64,000 bases of DNA from Pseudomonas sp. H1h (GCF_000633255.1 NZ_AYMJ01000001.1:1-64000); one strand, 5' to 3'. Shown: positions 29,072 through 37,576, numbered from the stretch's first letter. Program-made: numbers and translations. The notes: a model not told the origin generated them from the sequence alone.

Positions 29072-29089
29072 ATTGAACAGCCATTCAAT
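29072..29089. promoter_or_regulatory. split BetI-like inverted repeat
   Basis: ATTGAA (29072-29077) and TTCAAT (29084-29089) are the inner half-sites of the betI-betT palindrome, here with six rather than two bases between. It ends four bases before the -24/-12 promoter. BetI has been reported to control gbdR in P. aeruginosa. Confidence 0.45.
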
Positions 29090-29092
29090 TTT

Positions 29093-29108
29093 AGGCATGG
29101 CAATTGCT
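29093..29108 (+). promoter_or_regulatory. candidate sigma-54 promoter of gbdR
   Basis: AGGCATGGCAATTGCT carries GG, ten bases, then GC, the exact -24/-12 spacing, with TTGCT at -12 and AGGCAT in place of TGGCAC at -24. Transcription would start near 29119. A sigma-54 promoter under NtrC/CbrB is known for gbdR in P. aeruginosa. Confidence 0.6.
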
Positions 29109-29203
29109 CTGTCATAACAAAGCCCGTCTCCCACGCGAGAACGCGGCAATAACAAGAGCCTCCGCCTGAGGCCATCACCCGCTTTGTGTGAGGAGATACC
29201 GCG

Positions 29204-30307
29204 ATGACGTCGTTCAACTCCGGGGCCCAACCCCAGAACCGTGCGCCTCAATCCATCGGCTTTCTGCTGCTGGACAATTTCACGCTTATTTCTCTGGCCT
29301 CCGCAGTAGAACCTCTACGCATGGCCAACCAATTGTCCGGTCGTGAGCTGTATCGCTGGAGCACCCTCACCGTCGATGGCGGCCAGGTGTGGGCCAGTGA
29401 CGGTCTGCAAATCACTCCCGATGCCTCCATGCACAAAGCCCCGCCCCTAGACACCGTGATCGTCTGCGGCGGCATTGGTATTCAACGCACCGTGACCCGT
29501 GAGCACGTTTCATGGCTGCAAAGCCAGGCGCGTCAGTCCAAGCGTCTCGGCGCCGTGTGCACCGGCAGTTGGGCACTGGCCTGCGCCGGCCTGCTCGACG
29601 GTTTTGATTGCAGCGTGCACTGGGAATGTCTGGCGGCGATGCAGGAAGCTTTCCCGCGTGTGGCGATGAGTACGCGTCTGTTCACCCTCGACCGTAACCG
29701 TTTCACCAGCTCCGGCGGCACCGCGCCACTGGACATGATGCTGCACCTGATCAGCCGCGATCATGGCCGCGAACTGTCCGCCGCGATCTCGGAAATGTTT
29801 GTCTACGAACGCATCCGCAACGAGCAGGATCACCAGCGCGTGCCGCTCAAGCACATGCTCGGCACCAATCAGCCGAAGCTGCAGGAAATCGTTGCGCTGA
29901 TGGAAGCCAACCTTGAAGAGCCGATCGACCTCGACGAGCTGGCGGTGTACGTCGCCGTGTCGCGTCGACAGCTGGAGCGGCTGTTCCAGAAATACCTGCA
30001 CTGCTCGCCGTCGCGCTACTACCTGAAGCTACGCTTGATTCGTGCGCGGCAACTGCTCAAGCAGACGCCGATGTCGATCATCGAAGTCGCATCGGTGTGT
30101 GGTTTCGTGTCGACGCCGCACTTCTCCAAGTGCTACCGCGAATACTTCGGCATTCCGCCGCGTGACGAGCGCGTAGGCTCCAACACCACGCAGCAAGTGG
30201 CGATGCTGCCGCTGCCGCAGGCGATCGTGATGTCGCCGCTGTCGGGGCCGATGTCGGCGTTGAGTCAGGCGCGTAATGAGTCGACGTTTGCCAGCGTAAG
30301 GCTGTAG
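29204..30307 (+). CDS. gbdR: GbdR, activator of betaine and dimethylglycine catabolism
   Basis: A 367-residue regulator with an N-terminal glutamine-amidotransferase-like (DJ-1/PfpI) domain (about 17-190, with GAVCTGSWALACAGLLDG around the nucleophile elbow) and a C-terminal AraC domain with two helix-turn-helices (about 225-325: ELAVYVAVSRRQLERLFQKY and IIEVASVCGFVSTPHFSKCY). In P. aeruginosa it binds glycine betaine or dimethylglycine and activates gbcA, gbcB, dgcAB, the sox operon and the transporter. The tail after about 330 is low-complexity. GAGGAG lies nine bases before the ATG. Confidence 0.95.
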   Translation: MTSFNSGAQPQNRAPQSIGFLLLDNFTLISLASAVEPLRMANQLSGRELYRWSTLTVDGGQVWASDGLQITPDASMHKAPPLDTVIVCGGIGIQRTVTREHVSWLQSQARQSKRLGAVCTGSWALACAGLLDGFDCSVHWECLAAMQEAFPRVAMSTRLFTLDRNRFTSSGGTAPLDMMLHLISRDHGRELSAAISEMFVYERIRNEQDHQRVPLKHMLGTNQPKLQEIVALMEANLEEPIDLDELAVYVAVSRRQLERLFQKYLHCSPSRYYLKLRLIRARQLLKQTPMSIIEVASVCGFVSTPHFSKCYREYFGIPPRDERVGSNTTQQVAMLPLPQAIVMSPLSGPMSALSQARNESTFASVRL

Positions 30308-30321
30308 ATCGCGTCATCGTG

Positions 30322-30387
30322 CTTCGCGAGCAGGCTCGCTCCCACATACGAATGCATTCCAATGTGGGAGAGAGCCTGCTCGCGAAT
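30322..30387. repeat. REPIN
   Basis: Inverted REPs at 30322-30345 and 30363-30387, adjacent to the stop of the small helical gene. Confidence 0.87.
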
Positions 30388-30394
30388 GGATTTT

Positions 30395-30658
30395 TCAGGC
30401 GCTGTGGCTTTGCTGGTAATCCGCCAACGCCGGCAGCAACTGCTTGTCGATCGCCTGACGAACCGCAGGCTGAATACTGGCGCCGCTGGTGTACATGTCC
30501 TTGACCATTTTGCGCAGTTCAAACGCACGAACATTATCCAGACCGCGCACCGCACACTCACAGGCCTGCTCGGCGGTTGAACCGCTCGGCACTTGAAAAC
30601 CCAATGCCTTGAGCTGGCCCAACAGGTCTTCCTGATCTATCAAATCGGCGTACATCAT
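30395..30658 (-). CDS. small helical protein, unknown function
   Basis: An 87-residue protein I cannot name. It is mostly amphipathic helix (DLIDQEDLLGQLKALGFQV, then AEQACECAVRGLDNVRAFELRKMVKDMY, then QPAVRQAIDKQLLPALADYQ) with one CEC pair. The start was set at 30658, where AAGGA lies eight bases upstream. The next codon is also ATG. It faces gbdR tail to tail. A gene of unknown function also follows gbdR in P. aeruginosa (from memory), so a link to this locus is possible. Confidence 0.65.
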   Translation of the reverse strand: MMYADLIDQEDLLGQLKALGFQVPSGSTAEQACECAVRGLDNVRAFELRKMVKDMYTSGASIQPAVRQAIDKQLLPALADYQQSHSA

Positions 30659-30759
30659 GGCGCGAATCCTTCTTCGGTAACGGAGGTCGTGGCTCGATTC
30701 TGGTAGGCATGCGCAGTGACGGCAAGGGCGATTTGTCGCAGTGGCCGCGACGGCTATGA

Positions 30760-30907
30760 ACAGGTCGTTTTCGGCTAACTCGGTGCAAAGGGGAGTGGGC
30801 ACACTGGACTCAGCTCGCTACACGACGGTTTGGTCACCCTCGACTGGCAGCTCCTCAACAGTACCCTCTGCCCCGATCCTGTCACGGCTTGTATCGGGGC
30901 TTTTTTT
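30760..30907 (+). ncRNA. candidate small RNA ending at the orphan terminator
   Basis: No protein gene on the plus strand reads into the terminator at 30870-30907. The nearest one, gbdR, ends about 560 bases earlier behind a REPIN and an opposing gene. A short transcript from roughly 30760 would explain it. The 5' end is a guess, no good promoter was found, and it matches no small RNA I know. Confidence 0.3.
30870..30907 (+). terminator. intrinsic terminator, plus strand
   Basis: GCCCCGAT (30870-30877) pairs perfectly with ATCGGGGC (30893-30900), followed by seven T residues. There is no A-run before the stem, so it works only on the plus strand. Confidence 0.85.
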
Positions 30908-30947
30908 GCTTGTGAATCCGAAAGAGCCGGGTTGTTGGATCTGGCGC

Positions 30948-31014
30948 TTTCGCGAGCAAGCCCGCTCCCACAGGTGACCGCGTTCATTCATGTGGGAGCG
31001 AGCCTGATCGCGAA
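30948..31014. repeat. REPIN
   Basis: Inverted REPs at 30948-30972 and 30991-31014. The right one has a CTGATCGCG variant. Confidence 0.85.
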
Positions 31015-31029
31015 GAACGATGACGCGCT

Positions 31030-32193
31030 CTAGCGTTGCAACACCAGAATCCGCGACAACAACTCATCCCGGTCGATGTAGCAGCCCTGGAAATGCCGCG
31101 CGCCGGTGGCCGGGTCAAACGCATTGCGCGCATGCAATGTGCGGCGATTATCGAAGCACCACAGCTCACCCGGATTGAGCCGCTGCATCAGGCGAAAGCG
31201 TGGTTCGCGGGTCATCGCGATCAAGCGTCGATAGGCGCGATACAGCAGCGGCATCTGCTCTACGGAGGTATCGAACGCCCCGCGCAGAAAGTTCGCCATG
31301 CGAATCTCTGCCACTCGCCCTGACGCATCCAGCGCAATGATCGGCGCCAGGCAGCGATAGTCGCTGTGGCGATCCTTGTTGCGGAATTCCACGGGGATTT
31401 CGCACAGCGCCTGAAACAGCTCCGGGTCTTCCTGACGCAACGCATCGGCAATCGCGAAGCCATCGACAAAAATACTCTCGCCACCTTCGGCGTCATTCAC
31501 CAGGCAATGCAGAAATTGCAGCCCCGGTTGCAACTCGCGGGTCGGCAGATCCGTGTGCAGCGGCAGGTTGAAAGCGGTGTAGGCGTTGCTGTCGGCATCG
31601 GCCTTGGACTGCACGTTGAACAGCACGCCGAAGTTGCTCTCGCGGATGAACGAAATGCGCTGGGCGATCAGCTTCAGCGAACCCGGTTCGGCAGGTACGC
31701 CGCGCACCTGGGTCAGGCCGATGTCGCGCACCGCGATCAGCCATTGCAACAGGGCGCCGTTGTCATCCATCAGCGCGGCGTAGTCGAACACTGGCAACTG
31801 CAAATCGCTGCGCCACAAATACGCCTTGGGCTTGGCGCTCAGGCGCTCGGCCCGGGAGGCGTCGTCATAGGCGTGGGCACGTAACCAGCCGGGGTCGAAG
31901 CGGCTGCGGTGGCCGTCCTGCCAGTCGACGCGCAGGCAGCCGTCGCTGTCGATCTGGGCACTGGCGGGGGCGAGATCCGGTACGGCATCGACGATCTCGA
32001 ACACCTGCTCGCGAGTGACGTTGTAGACGCACTGTTGGCACGGGCAGTTATCCCGCAGCCAGGCGTGGTGGAACGGGCTGGTGCGGCCATCGGCCCAGGC
32101 AATCGCAAGGCGATCCGCCAGGTTCTGCACGCCGCTCAGCGCGCTGATCAGAGGATACGTACGGAAATCGGCAACAGCGGCAGCGGTGTTCAT
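31030..32193 (-). CDS. gamma-butyrobetaine hydroxylase
   Basis: A 387-residue Fe(II)/2-oxoglutarate dioxygenase of the TauD/BBOX family, predicted to hydroxylate gamma-butyrobetaine to L-carnitine. The iron triad is visible as His213-x-Asp215 (NLPLHTDLP) and His354 (RTLHARNAF). The N-terminal domain (about 10-110) has Cys50, Cys52 and Cys55 (CPCQQC), the zinc site of BBOX enzymes. Its length matches the 383-residue enzyme known from Pseudomonas sp. AK 1. It is last in the carnitine operon, 23 bases after cdhB, so the carnitine it makes enters CdhA directly. AAGGAG lies before the ATG. Confidence 0.9.
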   Translation of the reverse strand: MNTAAAVADFRTYPLISALSGVQNLADRLAIAWADGRTSPFHHAWLRDNCPCQQCVYNVTREQVFEIVDAVPDLAPASAQIDSDGCLRVDWQDGHRSRFDPGWLRAHAYDDASRAERLSAKPKAYLWRSDLQLPVFDYAALMDDNGALLQWLIAVRDIGLTQVRGVPAEPGSLKLIAQRISFIRESNFGVLFNVQSKADADSNAYTAFNLPLHTDLPTRELQPGLQFLHCLVNDAEGGESIFVDGFAIADALRQEDPELFQALCEIPVEFRNKDRHSDYRCLAPIIALDASGRVAEIRMANFLRGAFDTSVEQMPLLYRAYRRLIAMTREPRFRLMQRLNPGELWCFDNRRTLHARNAFDPATGARHFQGCYIDRDELLSRILVLQR

Positions 32194-32216
32194 GGCGGCT
32201 CCTTGCGTGGGAGGGG

Positions 32217-32693
32217 TTACCGGGCGGGTGGCAGGGCAATGACGCGGCCGAGGTAAGCCGGGGCGGGCAGGTCGTTCTGCTCGGCGACGATGGCTTGCAG
32301 GCGGCTCAGGGTGTCCGGGGTGAACGGCGCCGAAAGCGGGCCGGCGAGATCGACGTGCAGCAACATCTGTTCGTTGCCGGCCAGTTCCTTGTCCTCGCCG
32401 GTCAGGTGCAGGCTGTGATAAAGGTGCAGGCGTTTACTGTCGTGGCCGATGATCTGCGTGCGCACTTCGACCTCGGCGTCGAGCTTCACTTCGTGCAGGT
32501 AATTGAGGTGCAGTTCAAGGGTGAACAGCGAATGGCCGCTGGCTTCGCGATTGTTGCTGTCCATGCCGAGGCGATCCATCAGGGCGTCGGTGGCGTAGCT
32601 GAAAATCAGCAGGTAGAAGGCGTCGCGCAGATGGCCGTTGTAGTCGACCCAGTCGGGGATGATGCGGGTCTGGTAGGTGGTGAGGCTGGGCAT
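32217..32693 (-). CDS. cdhB: betainyl-CoA thioesterase (CdhB-like)
   Basis: A 158-residue hotdog-fold thioesterase. DWVDYNGHLRDAFYLLIFSYATD near the N-terminus is the typical 4HBT helix with the catalytic Asp. Placed between carnitine dehydrogenase and the hydroxylase, it should hydrolyse betainyl-CoA from the CdhC step to glycine betaine and CoA. The gene order matches cdhB of P. aeruginosa. A REPIN separates it from cdhA. Confidence 0.85.
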   Translation of the reverse strand: MPSLTTYQTRIIPDWVDYNGHLRDAFYLLIFSYATDALMDRLGMDSNNREASGHSLFTLELHLNYLHEVKLDAEVEVRTQIIGHDSKRLHLYHSLHLTGEDKELAGNEQMLLHVDLAGPLSAPFTPDTLSRLQAIVAEQNDLPAPAYLGRVIALPPAR

Positions 32694-32731
32694 GGTTTCA
32701 GATCCAACATTGATGGTGGCTGGGCTGCCGT

Positions 32732-32798
32732 CTTCGCGAGCAGGCTCGCTCCCACATTGGAATGCATTTCAACTGTGGGAGCGGGCTTGCTCGCGAAG
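32732..32798. repeat. REPIN between cdhA and cdhB
   Basis: Inverted REPs at 32732-32755 and 32775-32798 inside the carnitine operon. Confidence 0.87.
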
Positions 32799-32821
32799 GG
32801 GCCGGAGCTGCTGAGCAAGGA

Positions 32822-33787
32822 TTACTCGCTGAAACTCATCCCGTGCTTTTCCTTGGTGGTTTTCACCGCCTCCAGCACCGCCAGCAGGCAATCATCACGA
32901 TAGCGCTCCAGCGCCGAAATGCTGTGGCGACCGAGCTGGTCGCTGGTGCCATCGACCACATCGTCAATCAGCTTCTCGGTCAGTTCCGGCGCCGGCAGAT
33001 ACGTCCATGGCAACTGCAACGCCGGGCCGAACTGCGACATGAAGTGACGCATCCCGGCATCGCCGCCGGCCAGCGTATACGTCAGGAAGGTGCCCATGAA
33101 CGACCAGCGCAGACCGGCGCCAAAACGGATCGCATCATCAATCTCGCCAGTAGTCGCCACGCAGTCGTTGACCAGATGCAGCGCCTCACGCCACAGCGCT
33201 TCGAGCAAGCGGTCAGCGATGAACCCCGGCACTTCCTTGCGCACGTGCAGCGGGCGCATGCCGAGGGACTCATAGACTTTCATCGCCGCTTGCACAGCTT
33301 CGGGTGCGGTGTTCTTGCCGCCCACCACTTCCACCAGCGGCAACAGGTAAACCGGATTGAACGGGTGGCCGACCACGCACCGCTCGGGATGCGTCGAACT
33401 CTCGTAGAACTCGCTCGGCAACAGGCCGGAAGTACTCGAGCCGATCAGCGCATCGGGTTTGGCCGCCGCGCTGATCTTGCTGTGCAGATCGAGTTTCAGC
33501 TCAAGGCGTTCCGGGGCGCTTTCCTGGATGAAGTCAGCATCGCGCACGCATTCCTCGATGGTCGCGACAAAGCGCAGACGATCCTGCGAGGCGCCGGGCG
33601 CCAGACCGTTTTTCTCCAGCGCGCCCCAGGCATTCGCCACGCGTTTGCGCAGCGCGGCTTCAGCGCCAGGCGCCGGGTCCCAGGCCACCACGTCGAGGCC
33701 ATGGGCGAGGGCACGCGCGACCCAGCCGCTGCCGATGACACCGCTGCCGAGGGCGGCGAAAGTTTTGATGTCGGTGATAAAGCTCAT
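32822..33787 (-). CDS. cdhA: L-carnitine dehydrogenase CdhA
   Basis: A 321-residue NAD-dependent 3-hydroxyacyl-type dehydrogenase that oxidises L-carnitine to 3-dehydrocarnitine. The Rossmann motif [19 protein letters not shown] starts near residue 12, and [18 protein letters not shown] and [11 protein letters not shown] are family blocks of 3HCDH enzymes. The start was set at the ATG at 33787, seven bases after AGGA. An upstream ATG at 33793 is too close to that site. It is the first oxidation step of the carnitine branch. Confidence 0.94.
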   Translation of the reverse strand: MSFITDIKTFAALGSGVIGSGWVARALAHGLDVVAWDPAPGAEAALRKRVANAWGALEKNGLAPGASQDRLRFVATIEECVRDADFIQESAPERLELKLDLHSKISAAAKPDALIGSSTSGLLPSEFYESSTHPERCVVGHPFNPVYLLPLVEVVGGKNTAPEAVQAAMKVYESLGMRPLHVRKEVPGFIADRLLEALWREALHLVNDCVATTGEIDDAIRFGAGLRWSFMGTFLTYTLAGGDAGMRHFMSQFGPALQLPWTYLPAPELTEKLIDDVVDGTSDQLGRHSISALERYRDDCLLAVLEAVKTTKEKHGMSFSE

Positions 33788-33815
33788 GGTCATGTCCTGA
33801 AAAGTTCGCAGAACC

Positions 33816-33908
33816 CTGTGGGGGCGGGCTTGCTCGCGAAGAGGCCGGAACATCCGACGCATCTTTATGGGCAGAGCCAGCGCCTTCGCGAGCAAGCCCG
33901 CTCCCGCA
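33816..33908. repeat. REPIN between cdhC and cdhA
   Basis: Inverted REPs at 33816-33842 and 33883-33908. Both carry GGGGCGGG or CCCGC variants in the outer arm. Confidence 0.85.
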
Positions 33909-33927
33909 GGGGCAAATGAGTGATTGT

Positions 33928-34815
33928 TCAGCCGCGCGGGGTCAGGCCCATCTTCTTGCGGCCCTCGGCCGGGGTCAGCACGCGGGCGCCGAGGCGGCTG
34001 AGGATCTCGGTAGCGCGCTCGACCAACTGGCCGTTGGTTGCCAGCACGCCCTTGTCCAGCCACAGGTTGTCTTCCAGCCCGACCCGCACGTTGCCGCCGA
34101 GCAGCACCGCTTGCGCGGCCATCGGCATCTGCATGCGGCCGATGCCGAATCCGGCCCACACCGCGTCTTCGGGCAGGTTGTCGACCATGGCTTTCATGGT
34201 GGTCGTGTCGGCCGGCGCGCCCCACGGGATGCCCAGGCACAGCTGGAACAGCGGGTTGTCGAGCAAGCCTTCCTTGATCATCTGCTTGGCGAACCACAGA
34301 TGACCGGTGTCGAAAATTTCCAGCTCGGCCTTCACGCCCAGCTCGGTGATGCGCTTGGCGCCGGCGCGCAGCTGCGCCGGAGTGGAGACGTAAATCGTGT
34401 CGCCGTCGCCGAAGTTCAGGGTGCCGCAATCGAGGGTGCAGATTTCCGGCAGCAGTTGTTCTACGTGGGCCAGGCGGGTCAGCGGGCCGACCAGGTCGGT
34501 GTTCGGGCCGAATTCCATCGGGTTCTCGCCAGCACCGATTTCCAGGTCGCCGCCCATGCCGGCGGTGAGGTTGACGATGATGTCGACGTCGGCCTCGCGG
34601 ATGCGCTCCATCACTTCGCGGTACAGCGCCACGTCACGGCTGAACTTGCCGGTCTGCGGGTCGCGTACATGGCAGTGCACGACGGTGGCGCCGGCCTTGG
34701 CTGCTTCTACTGCAGCCGCTGCGATCTGTTTCGGGGTGACCGGCACGTGCGGGCTCTTGGCGGTCGTGTCGCCAGCACCGGTGAGTGCGCAGGTGATGAT
34801 GACGTCGTGGTTCAT
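33928..34815 (-). CDS. cdhC: dehydrocarnitine cleavage enzyme, BKACE family (CdhC)
   Basis: A 295-residue TIM-barrel beta-keto acid cleavage enzyme (DUF849). The zinc-binding HCHVRDP (about residues 47-53) and VGLEDNLW near the C-terminus are visible. In characterised carnitine pathways this member condenses 3-dehydrocarnitine with acetyl-CoA to give betainyl-CoA and acetoacetate. It sits between caiX and cdhA, and its product is the substrate of CdhB. AAGGA precedes the ATG. Confidence 0.93.
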   Translation of the reverse strand: MNHDVIITCALTGAGDTTAKSPHVPVTPKQIAAAAVEAAKAGATVVHCHVRDPQTGKFSRDVALYREVMERIREADVDIIVNLTAGMGGDLEIGAGENPMEFGPNTDLVGPLTRLAHVEQLLPEICTLDCGTLNFGDGDTIYVSTPAQLRAGAKRITELGVKAELEIFDTGHLWFAKQMIKEGLLDNPLFQLCLGIPWGAPADTTTMKAMVDNLPEDAVWAGFGIGRMQMPMAAQAVLLGGNVRVGLEDNLWLDKGVLATNGQLVERATEILSRLGARVLTPAEGRKKMGLTPRG

Positions 34816-34890
34816 GGTGCGGTTTCCTTCAGGCGTGATGGGTCTGTTCGCAGCCCTGTTGCGGGCTGCGAAGGGTTGAATCGGGGTGGG

Positions 34891-35835
34891 TTATTTACTG
34901 GTCAGTTGCAGGTTTTCAGCGGCCGGTTTGCCGTCGAAGGTGGTCACACCGTCGAGCCAGCGCTGCTTGTCTTCGGGATGATCCTTGAGCCATTGCCTGG
35001 CCGATTCGAAGGCGTCCTTGTGATCGAGCAGCGGTTGCATCATGCGGCTCTCGTCTTCGGCGGTGAACGTCAGGTTGCTCAGCAGGCGGCCGACGTTCGG
35101 GCACTGGTCGGCATATTTCGGCGCGGTGACGGTCCATACGGTGGCCATGCCTTCATTCGGGCCGAGGGCGTCGTCGCTGCCGGTCAGATAAGTCATCTTG
35201 ACGTTGACGTTCATCGGGTGCGGCGCCCAGCCGAAGAACACCACGGCCTCCTTGCGGCGCACCGCGCGGTCTACGGCGGCGAGCATGCCGGCCTCGCTGG
35301 ACTCGACCAACTGGAACTTGCCGAGGCCGAACTGGTTCTTGGCGATCATCGCCTTGATCTGCGTGTTGGCGCCCGAGCCCGGCTCGATCCCGTAGATCTT
35401 GCCGCCCAGTTCCTTGTCGAATTTGGCGATGTCGGCGAAAGTCTTCAGGCCCTTGTCCGCCAGATAAGTCGGCACCGCGAGGGTCGCGCGGGCGTCCTTC
35501 AGGCTTGGGGCCGGCAGAACCTTGACCTGATTGGCGTCGACGAACGGGGTGATCGTCTGGGTCATCAGCGGGTTCCAGTAACCGAGGAACAGGTCCAGCC
35601 GCTGATCACGGATCCCGGCGAAGATGATTTGCTGGGAGGCGCTGGTTTGTTTGGTGTTGTAGCCGAGGCCGTCGAGCAGGACCTGGGTCATGGCACTGGT
35701 GGCGATCACGTCGGTCCAGTTCACGACGCCCATGCGTACGTTCTGGCACGACGCGGGTTCGGCTGCCATGACGCTGGCGCTCAAGAAAGCGGTACCGCTG
35801 AGTGCAAGAACACAGCTGCTGATCAGTCGTTTCAT
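34891..35835 (-). CDS. caiX: carnitine-binding periplasmic protein CaiX
   Basis: A 314-residue binding protein with a signal peptide (MKRLISSCVLALSGTAFLSASVMA), clearly paralogous to ChoX (shared GWAPHPMN and KIYGIEPG blocks). No permease or ATPase lies next to it. In P. aeruginosa CaiX docks to the shared CbcW-CbcV core, here encoded at 23836-25856. It is first in the carnitine operon and divergent from cdhR. Confidence 0.92.
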   Translation of the reverse strand: MKRLISSCVLALSGTAFLSASVMAAEPASCQNVRMGVVNWTDVIATSAMTQVLLDGLGYNTKQTSASQQIIFAGIRDQRLDLFLGYWNPLMTQTITPFVDANQVKVLPAPSLKDARATLAVPTYLADKGLKTFADIAKFDKELGGKIYGIEPGSGANTQIKAMIAKNQFGLGKFQLVESSEAGMLAAVDRAVRRKEAVVFFGWAPHPMNVNVKMTYLTGSDDALGPNEGMATVWTVTAPKYADQCPNVGRLLSNLTFTAEDESRMMQPLLDHKDAFESARQWLKDHPEDKQRWLDGVTTFDGKPAAENLQLTSK

Positions 35836-35924
35836 GTCGGGTTCCTCGGCAGGTCGTTTATTGTGGTTCCCGGCGTCTGACGCGCCGGTGATGCCAAGTT
35901 ACGCAGCTGCAGGCCCTTGAAAGC

Positions 35925-35960
35925 GCACTGCGGCGACCGGCTCTTGCACTGTAGCGACCT
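35925..35960. promoter_or_regulatory. candidate CdhR operator between caiX and cdhR
   Basis: GCACTGCGGCGACC (35925-35938) and GCACTGTAGCGACC (35946-35959) match at 12 of 14 positions, with starts 21 bases apart. The site lies between the divergent carnitine operon and its regulator. Confidence 0.65.
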
Positions 35961-36027
35961 GCGCGCTTGAACGCTGACGACAATCGGCGTATCAACGATC
36001 CACGCTACACGCCAACCGAGGGCGCAC

Positions 36028-36972
36028 ATGTCCCAGGATTTCTACTTTCTGCTGATGCCGGGGTTCTCCGCCATCGGCTTCATCTCCGCGATCGAACCGC
36101 TGCGCGTGGCCAACCGCTTTCGCGGCGAGTTGTATCGCTGGCATGTGCTCAGTGCCGATGGTGGGGCGGTACTGGCGAGCAATGGCATGTCGGTCAACGC
36201 GGATGCGGCGCTGGAGCCGTTGAAGAAAGGTGCGACGTTGCTGGTGGTCGCCGGATTTGAACCGCTGAAGTTCGCCACACCAACGCTTGAACACTGGTTG
36301 CGGCGGCTGGACAACGAAGGCGTCACCCTCGGCGCGATCGACACTGGCAGTTTTGTCCTCGCCGAGGCGGGCCTGCTCGACGGCCATCGGCTGACCCTGC
36401 ACTGGGAGGCCATCGACGCCTTCAAGGAATCTTATCCACAGCTCAGCGTGACGCAGGAGCTGTTCGAAATCGACCGTCGGCGTATCACATCGGCCGGTGG
36501 CACCGCTTCCATCGATCTGATGCTCGACCTGATCGCCCAAGCCCACGGCCCACAACTGGCGATCCAGGTCAGCGAGCAATTCGTCCTCGGGCGTATCCGC
36601 CCGCGCAAAGACCACCAGCGCATGGAAGTCGCCACGCGCTACGGCATCAGCAACAAGAAGCTGGTGCAGGTGATTGGCGAGATGGAACAACACAGCGAGC
36701 CACCGCTGACCACGTTGCAACTGGCGGAGTCGATCAAGGTGACGCGGCGGCAACTGGAGCGCTTGTTTCGGCTGCACTTGAACGACACGCCGAGCAACTT
36801 CTACCTGCGTCTACGGCTGGAAAAGGCCCGGCAGCTACTGCGCCAGACCGACATGAGCGTGCTCGAAGTCAGCATCGCCTGCGGGTTTGAATCGCCGTCG
36901 TACTTCACCCGTAGTTATCGAGCGAAGTTCGCCCGCTGCCCCCGCGAAGACCGGCGTACCGCCCAAGCCTGA
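36028..36972 (+). CDS. cdhR: CdhR, carnitine-responsive activator
   Basis: A 314-residue regulator built like GbdR: an amidotransferase-like N-terminal domain (about 1-175) and a C-terminal AraC domain (about 210-310: LAESIKVTRRQLERLFRLHL and VLEVSIACGFESPSYFTRSY). The amidotransferase elbow has Asp-Thr-Gly-Ser (AIDTGSF) where GbdR has Cys-Thr-Gly-Ser, so it is not a working cysteine enzyme. It activates the caiX-cdhCAB operon in response to carnitine in P. aeruginosa. GAGGG lies before the ATG. Confidence 0.94.
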   Translation: MSQDFYFLLMPGFSAIGFISAIEPLRVANRFRGELYRWHVLSADGGAVLASNGMSVNADAALEPLKKGATLLVVAGFEPLKFATPTLEHWLRRLDNEGVTLGAIDTGSFVLAEAGLLDGHRLTLHWEAIDAFKESYPQLSVTQELFEIDRRRITSAGGTASIDLMLDLIAQAHGPQLAIQVSEQFVLGRIRPRKDHQRMEVATRYGISNKKLVQVIGEMEQHSEPPLTTLQLAESIKVTRRQLERLFRLHLNDTPSNFYLRLRLEKARQLLRQTDMSVLEVSIACGFESPSYFTRSYRAKFARCPREDRRTAQA

Positions 36973-36992
36973 TGGGGGTACGCAAAACCAAA

Positions 36993-37082
36993 TGTGGGAG
37001 CGGGCTTGCTCGCGAATGCGGGGTGTCAGTCGAAACATGAGTTGACTGATCCACCGCATTCGCGAGCAAGCCCGCTCCCACA
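36993..37082. repeat. REPIN
   Basis: Inverted REPs at 36993-37017 and 37058-37082 between cdhR and the DUF3010 gene. Confidence 0.88.
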
Positions 37083-37111
37083 TTTTGATCTTCTGTGTCT
37101 GGACGATCGGC

Positions 37112-37528
37112 TTACTTCTTCACCAGCGCCGAACACGCCGCCTTGTACGCCTCATGCTGATATTTGTTCAGCGTCCCCGGCAGCTCGAAATTGTGCTTCT
37201 TGGCTTGCGCATTGATCGTCTGCGGCGACAACAGCGTCACCTCACACCCGTCCAGCAACTGAAACACACCTTCGATCTTGAACGTCGTCGGCCCACCGGC
37301 AAACTCACCCTTCTTGCTGCGCTTCTTGATCGCAATCCGGTCAATCGAATGCTCGCGCACAAACGAAGCGACCTGCGCCGCAAAGCGTTTGACGTTGGCC
37401 GCCTCATCGTCATCGTCGAGGGCGATTTTCTTTGTACTGAGCGCCACATGGCTCAGGGCCGAACCGTCGAGAGCGGCCACGGCGATGATCGCTTCGCTGC
37501 CTTTGATTTCGATGCCGCAGATGTTCAT
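37112..37528 (-). CDS. DUF3010 family protein
   Basis: A 138-residue protein. It begins MNICGIEIKGSEAIIAV and continues with IDRIAIKKRSKKGEFAGGPTTFKIEGV, which I recognise as DUF3010. The fold is probably RNase H-like (alternating strands with acidic residues, as in Holliday-junction resolvase relatives), but the function is unknown. No signal peptide. It is conserved next to the carnitine genes in related species, as far as I recall. Confidence 0.82.
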   Translation of the reverse strand: MNICGIEIKGSEAIIAVAALDGSALSHVALSTKKIALDDDDEAANVKRFAAQVASFVREHSIDRIAIKKRSKKGEFAGGPTTFKIEGVFQLLDGCEVTLLSPQTINAQAKKHNFELPGTLNKYQHEAYKAACSALVKK

Positions 37529-37576
37529 GTGTGTCCCTTGATTGGCTATATGAAGTGCAGCTTACAGCGCAGATCC

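Larger units (their letters stand above)
28682..29203. other. gbdR upstream region
   Basis: Holds a REPIN (28703-28771), then about 300 bases of non-coding DNA with no gene, then the -24/-12 promoter and BetI-like site before gbdR. Confidence 0.55.
30659..31029. other. intergenic region with an orphan terminator and a REPIN
   Basis: Both flanking genes read on the minus strand, yet a strong plus-strand intrinsic terminator sits at 30870-30907. A REPIN follows (30948-31014). Confidence 0.55.

Noticed and set aside
32822..34429. 535-residue version of CdhA with a long N-terminus
   Set aside because: The upstream part is an out-of-frame reading of cdhC and a REPIN. The family start and ribosome binding site are at 33787.
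36432..36440. DnaA box inside cdhR
   Set aside because: A single isolated copy, compatible with chance in a window this size. The same holds for 55993 and 60155.
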